Positions 9,305 through 18,853 of a DNA stretch of 64,000 nt are shown here, in pieces (position 1 is the first letter of the stretch; every line of letters starts with the position of its first letter). The stretch covers positions 2,465,001 through 2,529,000 of the forward strand of contig NZ_CP062222.1 in NCBI RefSeq assembly GCF_017487405.1. Direction: 5' to 3'. The notes beneath the pieces are model-generated. The model did no database searches. It worked only from the letters and a program-made list of their open reading frames with translations, and had not been told where the DNA came from. The position numbers and the translations under genes are program-made. This stretch comes from Brevundimonas goettingensis (GTDB lineage: Bacteria; Pseudomonadota; Alphaproteobacteria; Caulobacterales; Caulobacteraceae).

Positions 9305-10279
9305 ATGCGCGCCCTGATGATCGCCGCGGCCCTGCTCGCCACCGCTGCGCCCGTCGCGGCAGTCGCCCAGACGGCCGGCCCCGCCGCGACCGCGCCCACC
9401 AGCGCGTTCGAGCGGGATCGGCAGTCGATCCTGGCGGAGGCGGGCCAGTTCCGCGTCCGCTTCGACTTCCGTGAGAACGTCAGCTTCCTGGCGGGCTACA
9501 CCCCGGTCGAGTCCCACGACTCGGCCGGCAACGAAATCGTTCGGGTCGTCTACGACCACGGCGACAAGATCAGCCTGCAGCACATCCTGGTGATGGAGCA
9601 CGAGGGCCAGTCGATCGTCGTCAAACACTGGCGCGAGGACTGGACCTACCAGCCCGCCACCGTCCTGACCTATGCCGGCCCGGGCGAGTGGACGCTGTCG
9701 AACGTGCCCGAGGCCGAGCGCGCCGGCGCCTGGTCCCAGACGGTGTGGCAGACGGACGATTCCCCGCGCTACGGCGGCGTCGGAAAGTGGAGCTACGACA
9801 ACGGCATGGCCGTCTGGACCAGCGGCCCGACCTGGCGTCCCCTGGCCCGCCGCGACGCCGTGCGTCACCCGGTCTACGATCGCTATCTGGGCGTAAACCG
9901 CCACGCCCTGACCCCGGTCGGCTGGGTGCATATCCAGGACAATATGAAGATGCAGGCCGGCCAGGGTGACGACGGCGACCCCGTCGCCGTCGTCCAGGAG
10001 GATGTGATCAACACCTACCGCAAGTGGGACGGCTATGATCCCAAGGCCGGCGATGACTATTGGGCCGCGACCAAGGATTACTGGGCGGCGGTGCGCGACC
10101 TGTGGGACGCGGCCATCGCGGCCCACGGCGGCGTCCGCGTCCAGGAAGTCGCCGAGACCGGCGCCGTCACCGGGACCCCGCTGATGGACCTGGCCGAAAA
10201 GGTCCAGTCCGGCGAAGTCACCACGGCGGCGGCCATCGACCAGGCCAAGACCATCATCGCGACCGCCACGGCTCGCTAG
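9305..10279 (+). CDS. DUF6607-like secreted protein
   Basis: I prefer ATG 9305: GAAGAGG lies about 6 bases upstream and it gives a clean signal peptide (MRALMIAAALLATAAPVAAVAQ). In-frame ATGs at 9269 and 9278 would add 9-12 residues. The 324-residue product contains FRVRFDFRENVSFL, LVMEHEGQSIVVKHWREDW, WSQTVWQTDDSPRYGGVG and RHALTPVGWVHIQDN. I recall this Trp-rich pattern from DUF6607 proteins, which commonly follow TonB-dependent receptors. A role in periplasmic iron or heme handling is inferred from position only. Its stop TAG shares a CTAG with the convergent gene. Confidence 0.65.
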   Translation: MRALMIAAALLATAAPVAAVAQTAGPAATAPTSAFERDRQSILAEAGQFRVRFDFRENVSFLAGYTPVESHDSAGNEIVRVVYDHGDKISLQHILVMEHEGQSIVVKHWREDWTYQPATVLTYAGPGEWTLSNVPEAERAGAWSQTVWQTDDSPRYGGVGKWSYDNGMAVWTSGPTWRPLARRDAVRHPVYDRYLGVNRHALTPVGWVHIQDNMKMQAGQGDDGDPVAVVQEDVINTYRKWDGYDPKAGDDYWAATKDYWAAVRDLWDAAIAAHGGVRVQEVAETGAVTGTPLMDLAEKVQSGEVTTAAAIDQAKTIIATATAR

Positions 10280-11895
10280 ACCGCTTCCAGCCAGCCCCGG
10301 TAGCGGACCATTCGGCCCGCTACCGGCAGGCCAATCTCGACGTCGAAGGCGAACCGGCCTTCGGCGTCTTCTTTTTCGTGGGTCACGGTGGTCGGCGCCC
10401 AGGCCCTCGGCATCGACAGACCCAGAAGCCGCCAGCCCTGGACCCGATAGACCAACCGGCCGTCCTCGGGCGTCAGGATCAGATCGAAGGCGCAGGGGCC
10501 GAAGCTTTCCACCACCCGCCCGCCGGACCCCGGCAACGAGAGCCGGCTCCGAAACCGGCTGCCGCCGATCTCACGCCGCCAGATCGAACGGTCGCGGTCA
10601 GCGTCGATCCGGACCTCGACCGGCACGCCCTGCCCTGCTCGCGGGAAGCCGAACACCCGCGCGACCAGACCGGCGACCGGATTGGCCGCCCCATCGACAG
10701 AGGCCTGACCGCGCCACAACGATGCGCCGGTCGTCTCATGCAGGGCCCGGATCGGCGTCGGCAAGGTATCGAAGGCCGGACCGATGGCGCGGGCGAACAG
10801 GGAGGACGGCTCCACCGTCGTCGTGGTCGTGATCCCATGCCGGGCCAGTTCCGCCTCCAGTTCCGAGAGCGACAGTTCGCCGACGCAGACCCGGGCGCCC
10901 GGCTGCATCCGCCCCATCGCGAGGGCCTTTACCGCCGTGACGGCGGGGATGCCGGGCGTCACCGGCCCGACGCCGGGCGGCGCGATCAGCAGCCAGACGG
11001 CGCGCACCGCCCGGCCCCCTCCGTCGCGCCCCGTGGCCTCGACCCGCATGGCGCCGATGTCGCTTCCGAATGGGGCGGCGAGGCGTGAGAGGAAGATGAC
11101 CAAACCGGTCAAGGATCGGGGGTCGGCGCCGGTCAAATTGACCAACTTCGCCAACAGCCATCCGCCCCAATGGGCGAAGCCGGGGACCAGCCCGGCCATG
11201 AACAGAGCGCGGTCGGTTGGACGAAACCGCTCCGCCAGCACGTCGAGATCGGGCGTCTCGCACAGCGACAGGCGCCGCCGCCCCGCCGGGCCGAAGTCGC
11301 GCGTCACGACCACGCCCCACCCCGCGCGTTCGGTCCAGTCTCCGCCCTCGAACACCCGCACGGGTCGTCCGAGCCAGGACAGGATGGCCTCGGTCACCGA
11401 CCGGCCGCGCGGCGCCCGCGCGCCCGGCGAAATGGCGGCCTCGACGGAGTCGATCCGCGTCCAGCCTTCGGTCAGGGCGTCGAGCGCGGCATTGGACAGG
11501 GCGGGCGTGGAACTGGCGCCGGTCAGGGCTGTGACCCCGGCCGCCTTGGCCGCCTCATCCAGCGCGCCGAACCCGGCGACGAAGTCCCGCCCATCGGCCA
11601 GATCGACGTAGTGGAGCCCTGCGGCGATGGCCGCCTTGGCCACACGCGGCTCCGCGCCCTGGAACGGCCCCGCCGCATCGACGACGATGGAGGCCCCGGT
11701 TGCCATCAGGTCGGCAGGCGTCAGGCTGCGAGTGTCCAGGGCGACCGCCGAGGCCGCCCCGACCTCGGCCTTCGTCGCCTCTGCACGCGCAAGGCTTCGC
11801 CCCGCGACCACGACCTCGAACCCGTCGCGCACCAGCCCCCTCGCCAGCCGCGAGCCGAACACGCCGCCCGCCCCGATGACGAGGACGCGGGTCAC
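10276..11895 (-). CDS. Saccharopine dehydrogenase-like protein fused to DUF4166
   Basis: This 539-residue protein begins with a Rossmann fold (VLVIGAGGVFGSRLARGL, residues 3-20) and continues as a saccharopine-dehydrogenase-like NAD(P) protein with VVDAAGPFQG and GLHYVDLADGRDF. The C-terminal 180 residues, from about FDTLPTPIRALHE onward, contain LWRGQASVD, FPRAGQGVPVEV, W.R..G and DAEGRFAFDVEIGLP, a DUF4166-type domain. The combination suggests an oxidoreductase with its own accessory or lipid-binding domain; no substrate can be given. It ends on the same CTAG as the convergent DUF6607 gene and starts 3 bp after the M28 peptidase stop. Confidence 0.75.
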   Translation of the reverse strand: MTRVLVIGAGGVFGSRLARGLVRDGFEVVVAGRSLARAEATKAEVGAASAVALDTRSLTPADLMATGASIVVDAAGPFQGAEPRVAKAAIAAGLHYVDLADGRDFVAGFGALDEAAKAAGVTALTGASSTPALSNAALDALTEGWTRIDSVEAAISPGARAPRGRSVTEAILSWLGRPVRVFEGGDWTERAGWGVVVTRDFGPAGRRRLSLCETPDLDVLAERFRPTDRALFMAGLVPGFAHWGGWLLAKLVNLTGADPRSLTGLVIFLSRLAAPFGSDIGAMRVEATGRDGGGRAVRAVWLLIAPPGVGPVTPGIPAVTAVKALAMGRMQPGARVCVGELSLSELEAELARHGITTTTTVEPSSLFARAIGPAFDTLPTPIRALHETTGASLWRGQASVDGAANPVAGLVARVFGFPRAGQGVPVEVRIDADRDRSIWRREIGGSRFRSRLSLPGSGGRVVESFGPCAFDLILTPEDGRLVYRVQGWRLLGLSMPRAWAPTTVTHEKEDAEGRFAFDVEIGLPVAGRMVRYRGWLEAV

Positions 11896-11898
11896 GAA

Positions 11899-13494
11899 TT
11901 ACCGCCGAGCGGCGTCGCTCTCGCGGCGGATGGCGGCGAACTCCGAGGTCGGCTTCCACTGCGGCCAGCTGGTGCTGTCGGCGACTTCCTGACCCAGCTG
12001 ATAAAGCAGCTTGAGGTTCTGCAGGGCGGCGGTGAAGTCGTAGTCGGCCCGCCATTCGTCATCGAGCTTGTGGTAGTATTTCGCCATCTGGGCCTGATAG
12101 TAGGGCCGCCCGACAGCCTCGCCGCCTTCGACGAAGTCGACGCCGGTCCAGGGCATCAGGGCCGGAACCCCGCCCGCCGCGAAGTTGAAGTGGTCGCTGC
12201 GGTAGTAGTAGCCCTGCTCCGGTTCGCCGTCGCCGACGACATGGCGGCCATCACGCTGGGCCAGACGCTCGAGATCGTCTTCCAGTTCCGACTTGCCGAT
12301 GCCGAAGATAGCGATGGTCTTGGTGGCCGGGGTGAAAGGCAGCATGTCGATATTGATGTCGGCGGCGGTCTTCTCCAGCGGATAGACCGGGTGGGCGGCG
12401 TACCATTCCGAACCCAGCAGGCCCTGCTCCTCGGCCGTGACGTGCAGGAAGACCACGGTGCGTTCCGGCGGCGGGCCGGCCTTGAAGGCGCGGGCCATCT
12501 CAAGCACGCCCGAGGTGCCCGAAGCGTTGTCCCAGGCGCCGTTGAAGATGCGATCGCCATTGGCGTCCGGATCGGCGGCCACGCCGACATGGTCCCAGTG
12601 GGCCGAATAGACGAGGTATTCGTCAGGACGGGTCGTGCCGGGGATCTTGGCCAGCAGATTGTGCGAGTGGATGACCTCGGCCACCTCGTCGGTGTCGACG
12701 TTCAGCTTCAGGCCGATGTCCTGGGCCTTGAAGGCGCCGCCGGCCTTGGCGGCGGTCAGGACCGCCTGGATGTCCTCGCCCGAGGCGGTGGCCAGGGCCG
12801 TGGCGGCGTCCAGGGTCATGACGCCGCTGAAGGCCGTTTCATGGGCGCCCGTGATGGTCATGCGCGGCCGCGTGCCGCCCCGCATGCCGCGTCCGCCCTG
12901 CATTTCGTACAGGGTGATGACGCCGGCGGCGCCGCGCTTGATCGCCTCGTTCACCTTGTGGGTCGAGGAGCCGTAGAAATTCGGGTCGGCGCCGAAGGTC
13001 TCGGGCTGGCCGTTCAGGACGATCACGACCTTGCCGGTCAGGTCCATGGTTCCGTAGTCGTCCCAGTTCCGCTCGGGCGCCACGACGCCGTAGCCGGCGA
13101 AGACGATCGGCAGATTGTCCAGCTTCACATGGCCGTCGGCGGCGCCGGCGCGGACCATCAGCCCGGCCTCGACCGGATGGACGACGCCGTCTGCGCCGGT
13201 CCAGCTGACCGTCGCGGGACGGGCCGGGGTCAGGCGCAGCAGGTCGACCGGCTGCAGCCATTGACCGTCCGGGCCGCCGGGCTGAAGGCCCATGGCCTCA
13301 TACTGGGCCTGAAGGTAGGCCAGGGTCATCTGTTCGCCGACCTTGCCCGGGAAGCGGCCTTCCAGGCTGTCGTCGGACAGATACTTGATGTGGTCGGACA
13401 GGCGCTGGGCCGAGAAGTCCTGGGCCACGGCCGGCAGAGCCAGAAGCAACATCGCCGAGGCGGCGACGCCGCAAGTCAGTCGGGCCAGCATCAA
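11899..13494 (-). CDS. Secreted M28-family zinc peptidase (copy A)
   Basis: This 531-residue protein has a signal peptide (residues 1-24, AVAQ), a PA-like insert (KVVIVLNGQPE... AAGVITLYE) and an M28 catalytic domain. The metal-binding positions are visible as SAHWDH, AWDNASGT, TAEEQGLLG (catalytic Glu-Glu), NIDM and YRSDHF. It should be a periplasmic or secreted aminopeptidase of the bacterial M28 group. It follows a paralogue (13570-15255) on the same strand, separated by 75 bp that contain a hairpin. Both copies end in a WPQWK-x2-SEF motif, showing common descent. ATG 13494 is preceded in frame by no better start. Confidence 0.88.
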   Translation of the reverse strand: MMLARLTCGVAASAMLLLALPAVAQDFSAQRLSDHIKYLSDDSLEGRFPGKVGEQMTLAYLQAQYEAMGLQPGGPDGQWLQPVDLLRLTPARPATVSWTGADGVVHPVEAGLMVRAGAADGHVKLDNLPIVFAGYGVVAPERNWDDYGTMDLTGKVVIVLNGQPETFGADPNFYGSSTHKVNEAIKRGAAGVITLYEMQGGRGMRGGTRPRMTITGAHETAFSGVMTLDAATALATASGEDIQAVLTAAKAGGAFKAQDIGLKLNVDTDEVAEVIHSHNLLAKIPGTTRPDEYLVYSAHWDHVGVAADPDANGDRIFNGAWDNASGTSGVLEMARAFKAGPPPERTVVFLHVTAEEQGLLGSEWYAAHPVYPLEKTAADINIDMLPFTPATKTIAIFGIGKSELEDDLERLAQRDGRHVVGDGEPEQGYYYRSDHFNFAAGGVPALMPWTGVDFVEGGEAVGRPYYQAQMAKYYHKLDDEWRADYDFTAALQNLKLLYQLGQEVADSTSWPQWKPTSEFAAIRRESDAARR

Positions 13495-13526
13495 GGAAAC
13501 TCCGTGGAAAATGCGCGCGCACCTTA

Positions 13527-13548
13527 GGGCGGTCGCTCCGGACCGCCC
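13527..13548. terminator. Perfect hairpin between the two M28 genes
   Basis: GGGCGGTC, a 6-base loop and GACCGCCC form an 8-bp GC-rich stem. It sits 22 bp below the end of peptidase copy B and 33 bp above the start of copy A, both transcribed on the minus strand. No strong U-run follows on the minus strand, so it may attenuate rather than terminate. A second short inverted repeat, TTACA-N4-TGTAA, lies beside it at 13550-13563. Confidence 0.4.
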
Positions 13549-13569
13549 CTTACATTTTTGTAATGGAAA

Positions 13570-15255
13570 CTATTCCCGTTCGGCGGCGCTGACGGCGCGG
13601 GCCGGACCGAACTCCGAACCCGACTTCCATTGCGGCCAGTCGCGGCTGTCGGCCAGGGCGCGACCGATGTCGTAATAGACCGTCAGGTCTTCCATCTGGC
13701 CGCGATAGTCCCAGTCGGCGGACCATTCGTCGTCGGCCTGGTGGTAGCGTTTGGCGGTGTATTCATCCCGCGCGGCGATGCGGGCCTCGATCGGAGCGTC
13801 ACGGAAGCTCCCGCCGCTTTCGGCATAGGCCATGGGCACGCCCTCCTTCGCCAACGGGAAGTGGTCGGAGCGGAAGTAGTAGCCGGCCTGGGTGTTGCCG
13901 TCGGGCTCGATGACCCGCCCTTGCGCCTCGACCTCCGCCGTGACCCGCTCGTCCAGGTCCGACTGGCCGAAGCCGATGATGCTCATCGCCGTGGTCCGGC
14001 CATAGACATTGGCCGAGTCCATGTTGAAGCCGCCGACGGTTTTCGCCAGCGGATAGAGCGGGTTAGCGGCGTAGTAGGTCGAGCCCAGCAGACCGCTTTC
14101 CTCGCCGGTGAAGCTGATCGCCACGATCGAACGCTGGGCGCGCGGCGCGGCGCCGAAGACGCGGGCGATCTCCAGCAGGCCCGCGGTGCCCGAGGCGTTG
14201 TCCACCGCCCCGTTGAAGATGGCGTCGCCGTTGGCGTCGGGCGTGCCGACCCCGATGTGGTCCCAGTGGGCGGTGTAGAGGATGGTCTCGTCGGGATGGG
14301 TCGTGCCGGGCAGGCGGGCGACCACATTATGGCTCTCGATCCGGTCGGTCTTCAGGTCGAACATGGCGTTCAGACCGGCGCCGGTCAGTTCGACCGGACG
14401 GAAGTCACGACTGCGCGCCTGAAGCTTCAGGGCCTCGAAGTCGAGACCGGCGTGCTGGAACATCTGGACGGCGACATCGCGCTGGATCCAGGCCTCCATG
14501 GCGACGCGGTCTTTCGACGGGTCGGTGCGCTCGATGTCGAACTGCGGCGCGGTCCAGGAGTTGCGCACGGTGCCCCAGCCATAGGAGGCCGGCGCGGTCT
14601 CATGGACGATCAGCACGCCCGCCGCCCCCTGACGCGCGGCCTCTTCGTATTTGTACGTCCAGCGGCCGTAGTAGGTCATGGCCTTGCCGCCGAAGGTGTC
14701 GAGCGTCGGGTCCTCGAAGTCGGCGTCGTTGACCAGGACGACCAGGATCTTGCCCTTCAGGTCCATGCCCTTGAAGTCGTCCCAGTTCCGCTCGGGTGCG
14801 TGGATGCCATAGCCGACGAAGACCAGCGGGGCGTTCATCAGCATGACGTGGCCCGAGGCGTTGGGCAGACGCGTCGAGGCGACGATCTGTTCGCCCTGGG
14901 CCAGCGGCAGGGTCCAGTCGCCGACCTTGAGCTGGGCCTTGAAGTCCTCGACCTCGAAGCGGTTCAGGGTCACCGCCTGGGTCCACAGGCGCGAGCCGTC
15001 GGCCTGCAGGTCTCCGCCCGGCTCGAAGCCGGCGGCGGCGTATTGCTCGCTCAGATATTTGACGACCTTGGGCTCGGCTTCGGTGGCGATGCCCCGGCCC
15101 TCGAAGCTGTCGTCGGCCAGGATGCGGATGTGCTCCGACAGTTTGGCGGCGTCGAAGGCGGGTTCGGACGATTGCGCCACGGCCATGGTCGCCAAAGACA
15201 TCGTGGAAAGGGCGACGCCGGACATCAGGGCGGCAAGGGACAGGGTCAGGCGCAT
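13570..15255 (-). CDS. Secreted M28-family zinc peptidase (copy B)
   Basis: This 561-residue paralogue of the downstream gene has a signal peptide (residues 1-28, MAVAQ), a PA domain (KILVVLVNDADFEDP... GAAGVLIVHE) and an M28 domain. The ligand motifs are TAHWDH, AVDNASGT, TGEESGLLG, NMDS and FRSDHF. It has a longer middle section than copy A (WGTVRNSW, AMEAWIQRDVAVQMF). Probably a periplasmic aminopeptidase or dipeptidase with a different substrate from copy A. The tandem arrangement is an old duplication: the protein motifs are shared, but the sequences between them differ widely. Confidence 0.88.
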   Translation of the reverse strand: MRLTLSLAALMSGVALSTMSLATMAVAQSSEPAFDAAKLSEHIRILADDSFEGRGIATEAEPKVVKYLSEQYAAAGFEPGGDLQADGSRLWTQAVTLNRFEVEDFKAQLKVGDWTLPLAQGEQIVASTRLPNASGHVMLMNAPLVFVGYGIHAPERNWDDFKGMDLKGKILVVLVNDADFEDPTLDTFGGKAMTYYGRWTYKYEEAARQGAAGVLIVHETAPASYGWGTVRNSWTAPQFDIERTDPSKDRVAMEAWIQRDVAVQMFQHAGLDFEALKLQARSRDFRPVELTGAGLNAMFDLKTDRIESHNVVARLPGTTHPDETILYTAHWDHIGVGTPDANGDAIFNGAVDNASGTAGLLEIARVFGAAPRAQRSIVAISFTGEESGLLGSTYYAANPLYPLAKTVGGFNMDSANVYGRTTAMSIIGFGQSDLDERVTAEVEAQGRVIEPDGNTQAGYYFRSDHFPLAKEGVPMAYAESGGSFRDAPIEARIAARDEYTAKRYHQADDEWSADWDYRGQMEDLTVYYDIGRALADSRDWPQWKSGSEFGPARAVSAAERE

Positions 15256-15351
15256 GGCGGCTCCGGGGGATACGATGCCGGGACCCTATTCAGCGTCGCC
15301 GGAGGAGTCGATGTCTTCCCAGTGTCGCAGGTCGAGGCCTAGGTTGGCGTC

Positions 15352-15819
15352 ATGACCCCTTCCCGCTTCGAGACCGGCCGCCCCATGCTTCTGGCGGGCC
15401 TGCGTCGCTGGTACGCCTTCTCCGAGGGGCCAACGCAGATTCCGCTCGACTGGAAGGCGTTCGTCACCCGCCTGCCCCTACCCCGCCAGGTCGGCGGCCG
15501 GACCTACGGCGCCACCTGCCAGGCCGATATGGAGGGCCAGCGCTTCGAATATATGTGCGCCGCCGAGGTCGAGACCTTCGACGGCCTGCCCGACGACCTC
15601 GGCCGGATGACGGTCCCGGAAGCCCACTACGCCGTCTTCGTCCACGCGGCGCCGATCTGGACCATCCGCGACACCATCACCGCCGGCTTCGCCTGGCTGG
15701 CCTCCAACGGCGAGTGGAAGGACGCGGGCACGCCGAATTTCGAACGCTACGGCCCCGGCTTCGACGCCAAAACGGGCATGGGCGACACCGAGTTGTGGTT
15801 CCCGGTTACCCGGCCTTAA
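15352..15819 (+). CDS. GyrI-like (effector-binding fold) protein
   Basis: This 155-residue soluble protein has no DNA-binding domain. It has the pattern of a stand-alone GyrI-like/AraC effector-binding domain: LAGLRRWYAF near the start, YGATCQAD, FEYMCAAEV, VPEAHYAVFVH, IWTIRDTITAGFAWL and a C-terminal ELWFPV. Such domains bind small hydrophobic or cationic ligands. It stands alone between divergent peptidase copy B and ccrM. The ccrM control region begins immediately after its stop codon. Confidence 0.72.
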   Translation: MTPSRFETGRPMLLAGLRRWYAFSEGPTQIPLDWKAFVTRLPLPRQVGGRTYGATCQADMEGQRFEYMCAAEVETFDGLPDDLGRMTVPEAHYAVFVHAAPIWTIRDTITAGFAWLASNGEWKDAGTPNFERYGPGFDAKTGMGDTELWFPVTRP

Positions 15820-15825
15820 CCGTAA

Positions 15826-16941
<1,116 letters not shown>

Positions 16942-17035
16942 GACGAACGGCGAGGCGCCGAAAGCTTGACCATTGGCGAACGGTACGGTTCCGCTCTAAG
17001 ACCTTCCTCACCTAACGTCGTGCTGGGAGGGAGCG

Positions 17036-17542
17036 ATGTCGGAAGCCGCGCATCCGATCTTGATCAAACAGGCCTGGGTCCAGGCGCTGAAGGCGCTGAC
17101 GATCGGGATCGCCCTGATCGTTAGCGTCCATGCCTGCCTCTATGCCTTGACCGGTTTGCCAATCGATAAGGGATTCAATCATACGGGCCTGCGTCTGAGC
17201 CCGCAGCTCGACGGCGGCTTCCTGAAAGTCTTTGGGGTCTTTCCAGACAGCGGGGCCGAGCAAGCCGGTATTCGTGAAGGCGACCGTGTTCGCTTTGACC
17301 GCGCCCTGAACGCCTATCGCCTTCACCTGCCCGTCGGTGAACGCGTGGGAATGACCGTCCAAACCTCGACAGGACAAAGACATCTGATCCTGACCATCGC
17401 CCCCGCCAAGGCGCCGACCTTGCGCGTTGAAGCCGTGCTCTACGGCCTCACCGCCATCCTGGTGGCGCTGGCCGGGGCGACCATCGCCCTAGAAGTCCGC
17501 GACTGTCCGGACTTGTTCTGGGTTGTGCCCTCGCCTGTATGA
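17036..17542 (+). pseudogene. N-terminal part of a PDZ/multi-TM signalling protein (frameshifted upstream fragment)
   Basis: The frame starts at ATG 17036 after a strong GGGAGG site and gives 168 residues: a TM helix (about 19-40), a PDZ-like domain (GLRLSPQL, FPDSGAEQAGIREGDRVRF, LILTIAP) and the start of a second helix. The frame then breaks near 17490-17510. In the ATG frame of the next ORF the bases just before 17539 read LSGLVLGCALACMSQ, which fits the helix seen in the intact paralogue at 18854. One missing base would join the two. Either this is a true frameshift mutation, an assembly error, or two genes coupled at ATGA (17539-17542). Confidence 0.6.
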
Positions 17543-18834
17543 GCCAGGTCGGCACCTATACCTTTCTCTGGGAAAATCACCCGGCGGTCCAGGTCGCCCT
17601 TTCAAGCCTCTATCAGCTGATCATGGGCGCCGGGCCCGTCCTGTTGCTGGTCTTCGCCGTCCTGATGCGCCGCGAAGCCCTGGGGCGGCCGGTCAGCCTG
17701 TTCTGGCGCGTAAGCCCGGCGATCTATGCGGTCGCACAGACCCTGTTGACCGTGGCGACGCAGGCCGCCAGCCTGACCTTTACCACCCTGCCGGTTATCG
17801 GAGACGGCTTCCTCGCGGGCATTGTCCTGCAATGGCTGGGTTTTGCTCTGGCGTTCGCCGTCCTCCTGCTCGGATGGCGGGAGGCCGTCGGGGCGGAACG
17901 GACACGTTTCGGCTTCCTGTTCGTCGCCCTGTGCCTGCTGTTCCTGAGCGGGAGCGGCCTCGGCTTCTACATCAACCTGACGGGCAACGATTTCAGTCTG
18001 CGCAATCCGGTGGCCGTCGCCAGCCACCTTTGTGCGCTCGGAGGCATCGCCGCCTTCCTCTACGCCTCCCTCCGCCACAAGATCGTCGATCTGGGCTTCG
18101 CGGTGAACCGGACCCTGGTCTACGGGGTGCTGTCGACGGTCCTGCTGTTCGGCTTCTGGTTCTGCGAATGGGGGCTGGAGGATATCATTCCGGCCGAGAC
18201 GCGCGAGGCCAACATCCTGATCAGCGCCGGCATAGCCTTCGCCATCTTCCTGGCCTTCCACCACATCCGCGACTGGGTCGAGAAGGCGATCGAGCACCTG
18301 TTCTTTCGTGCCTGGCGGGACAATGAGGCCCGGCTGAAGCGCTTCCTCAAGGACGCCGCCTTCATCAACCGCGCCGAAGCCCTGAAGGAAGCCGCCGTCA
18401 CCGAGTTCCGGCGGTTCGCGGGCGGGACCGAGGCGGCCCTCTATCGCGTCGAACCTGCCGCCGCCACCTTGAGCGCGGGGGCGGTGACGGGACTGCCGCC
18501 GAGCCTGAACGCGGACGCCCCGGCCCTGGTGCGGCTGCGCGCCGACCGCGAGCCCCTTGACGGCGCCCTGGCCGAGGGGCTGGGCGCGGCCCTGATCCTG
18601 CCGATCGTGCAGCGGTCCGAGGTGATCGGACTGTTCGCCCTGGGTCCCAAGCCGTCGGGAGAGGTGTTCCGTCCCGACGAGCGCGTCCTTCTCGCCGAGG
18701 CCGCACACCGCATCGGCCTGGACCTGCATCTGCTGGAGGTCGAACGGCTGGAGATCGAGGCGGTGGAACAGCGTCGCCGCGCCGACCTCCTGGAACAGCA
18801 GATGCAGAAGGCCCTCGCCGTCGGGGCCGCCTGA
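17539..18834 (+). CDS. Multi-TM/GAF-like membrane signalling protein (C-terminal part of the split PDZ gene)
   Basis: This 431-residue ORF has about eight membrane helices, then a cytoplasmic region starting VNRTLVYGVLSTVLLFGFWF, a linker HIRDWVEKAIEHLFFRAWRDN, a GAF-like domain (LKRFLKDAAFI to LLAEAAHRIGLDLHLL) and a C-terminal coiled coil (LEQQMQKALA). It lacks HisKA and HATPase domains, so it is sensor-like without a kinase. ATG 17539 overlaps the preceding stop by ATGA. It is more likely the rest of one PDZ-TM-GAF gene broken by a single base change. The intact paralogue follows 19 bp later. Confidence 0.7.
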   Translation: MSQVGTYTFLWENHPAVQVALSSLYQLIMGAGPVLLLVFAVLMRREALGRPVSLFWRVSPAIYAVAQTLLTVATQAASLTFTTLPVIGDGFLAGIVLQWLGFALAFAVLLLGWREAVGAERTRFGFLFVALCLLFLSGSGLGFYINLTGNDFSLRNPVAVASHLCALGGIAAFLYASLRHKIVDLGFAVNRTLVYGVLSTVLLFGFWFCEWGLEDIIPAETREANILISAGIAFAIFLAFHHIRDWVEKAIEHLFFRAWRDNEARLKRFLKDAAFINRAEALKEAAVTEFRRFAGGTEAALYRVEPAAATLSAGAVTGLPPSLNADAPALVRLRADREPLDGALAEGLGAALILPIVQRSEVIGLFALGPKPSGEVFRPDERVLLAEAAHRIGLDLHLLEVERLEIEAVEQRRRADLLEQQMQKALAVGAA

Positions 18835-18853
18835 CACTTGCGGAAGCGTCGCC

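Noticed and set aside
6929..10126. 1065-codon open frame on the minus strand
   Set aside because: It lies fully antisense to the heme-type receptor and the DUF6607 gene, which have clear protein motifs. The long frame follows from high GC and biased third positions; its translation is low complexity with no domain.
11170..13527. 785-codon open frame on the plus strand
   Set aside because: Antisense to the DUF4166 fusion and M28 peptidase copy A, both with intact catalytic motifs. The translation is Gly/Arg/Asp rich with no recognisable family.
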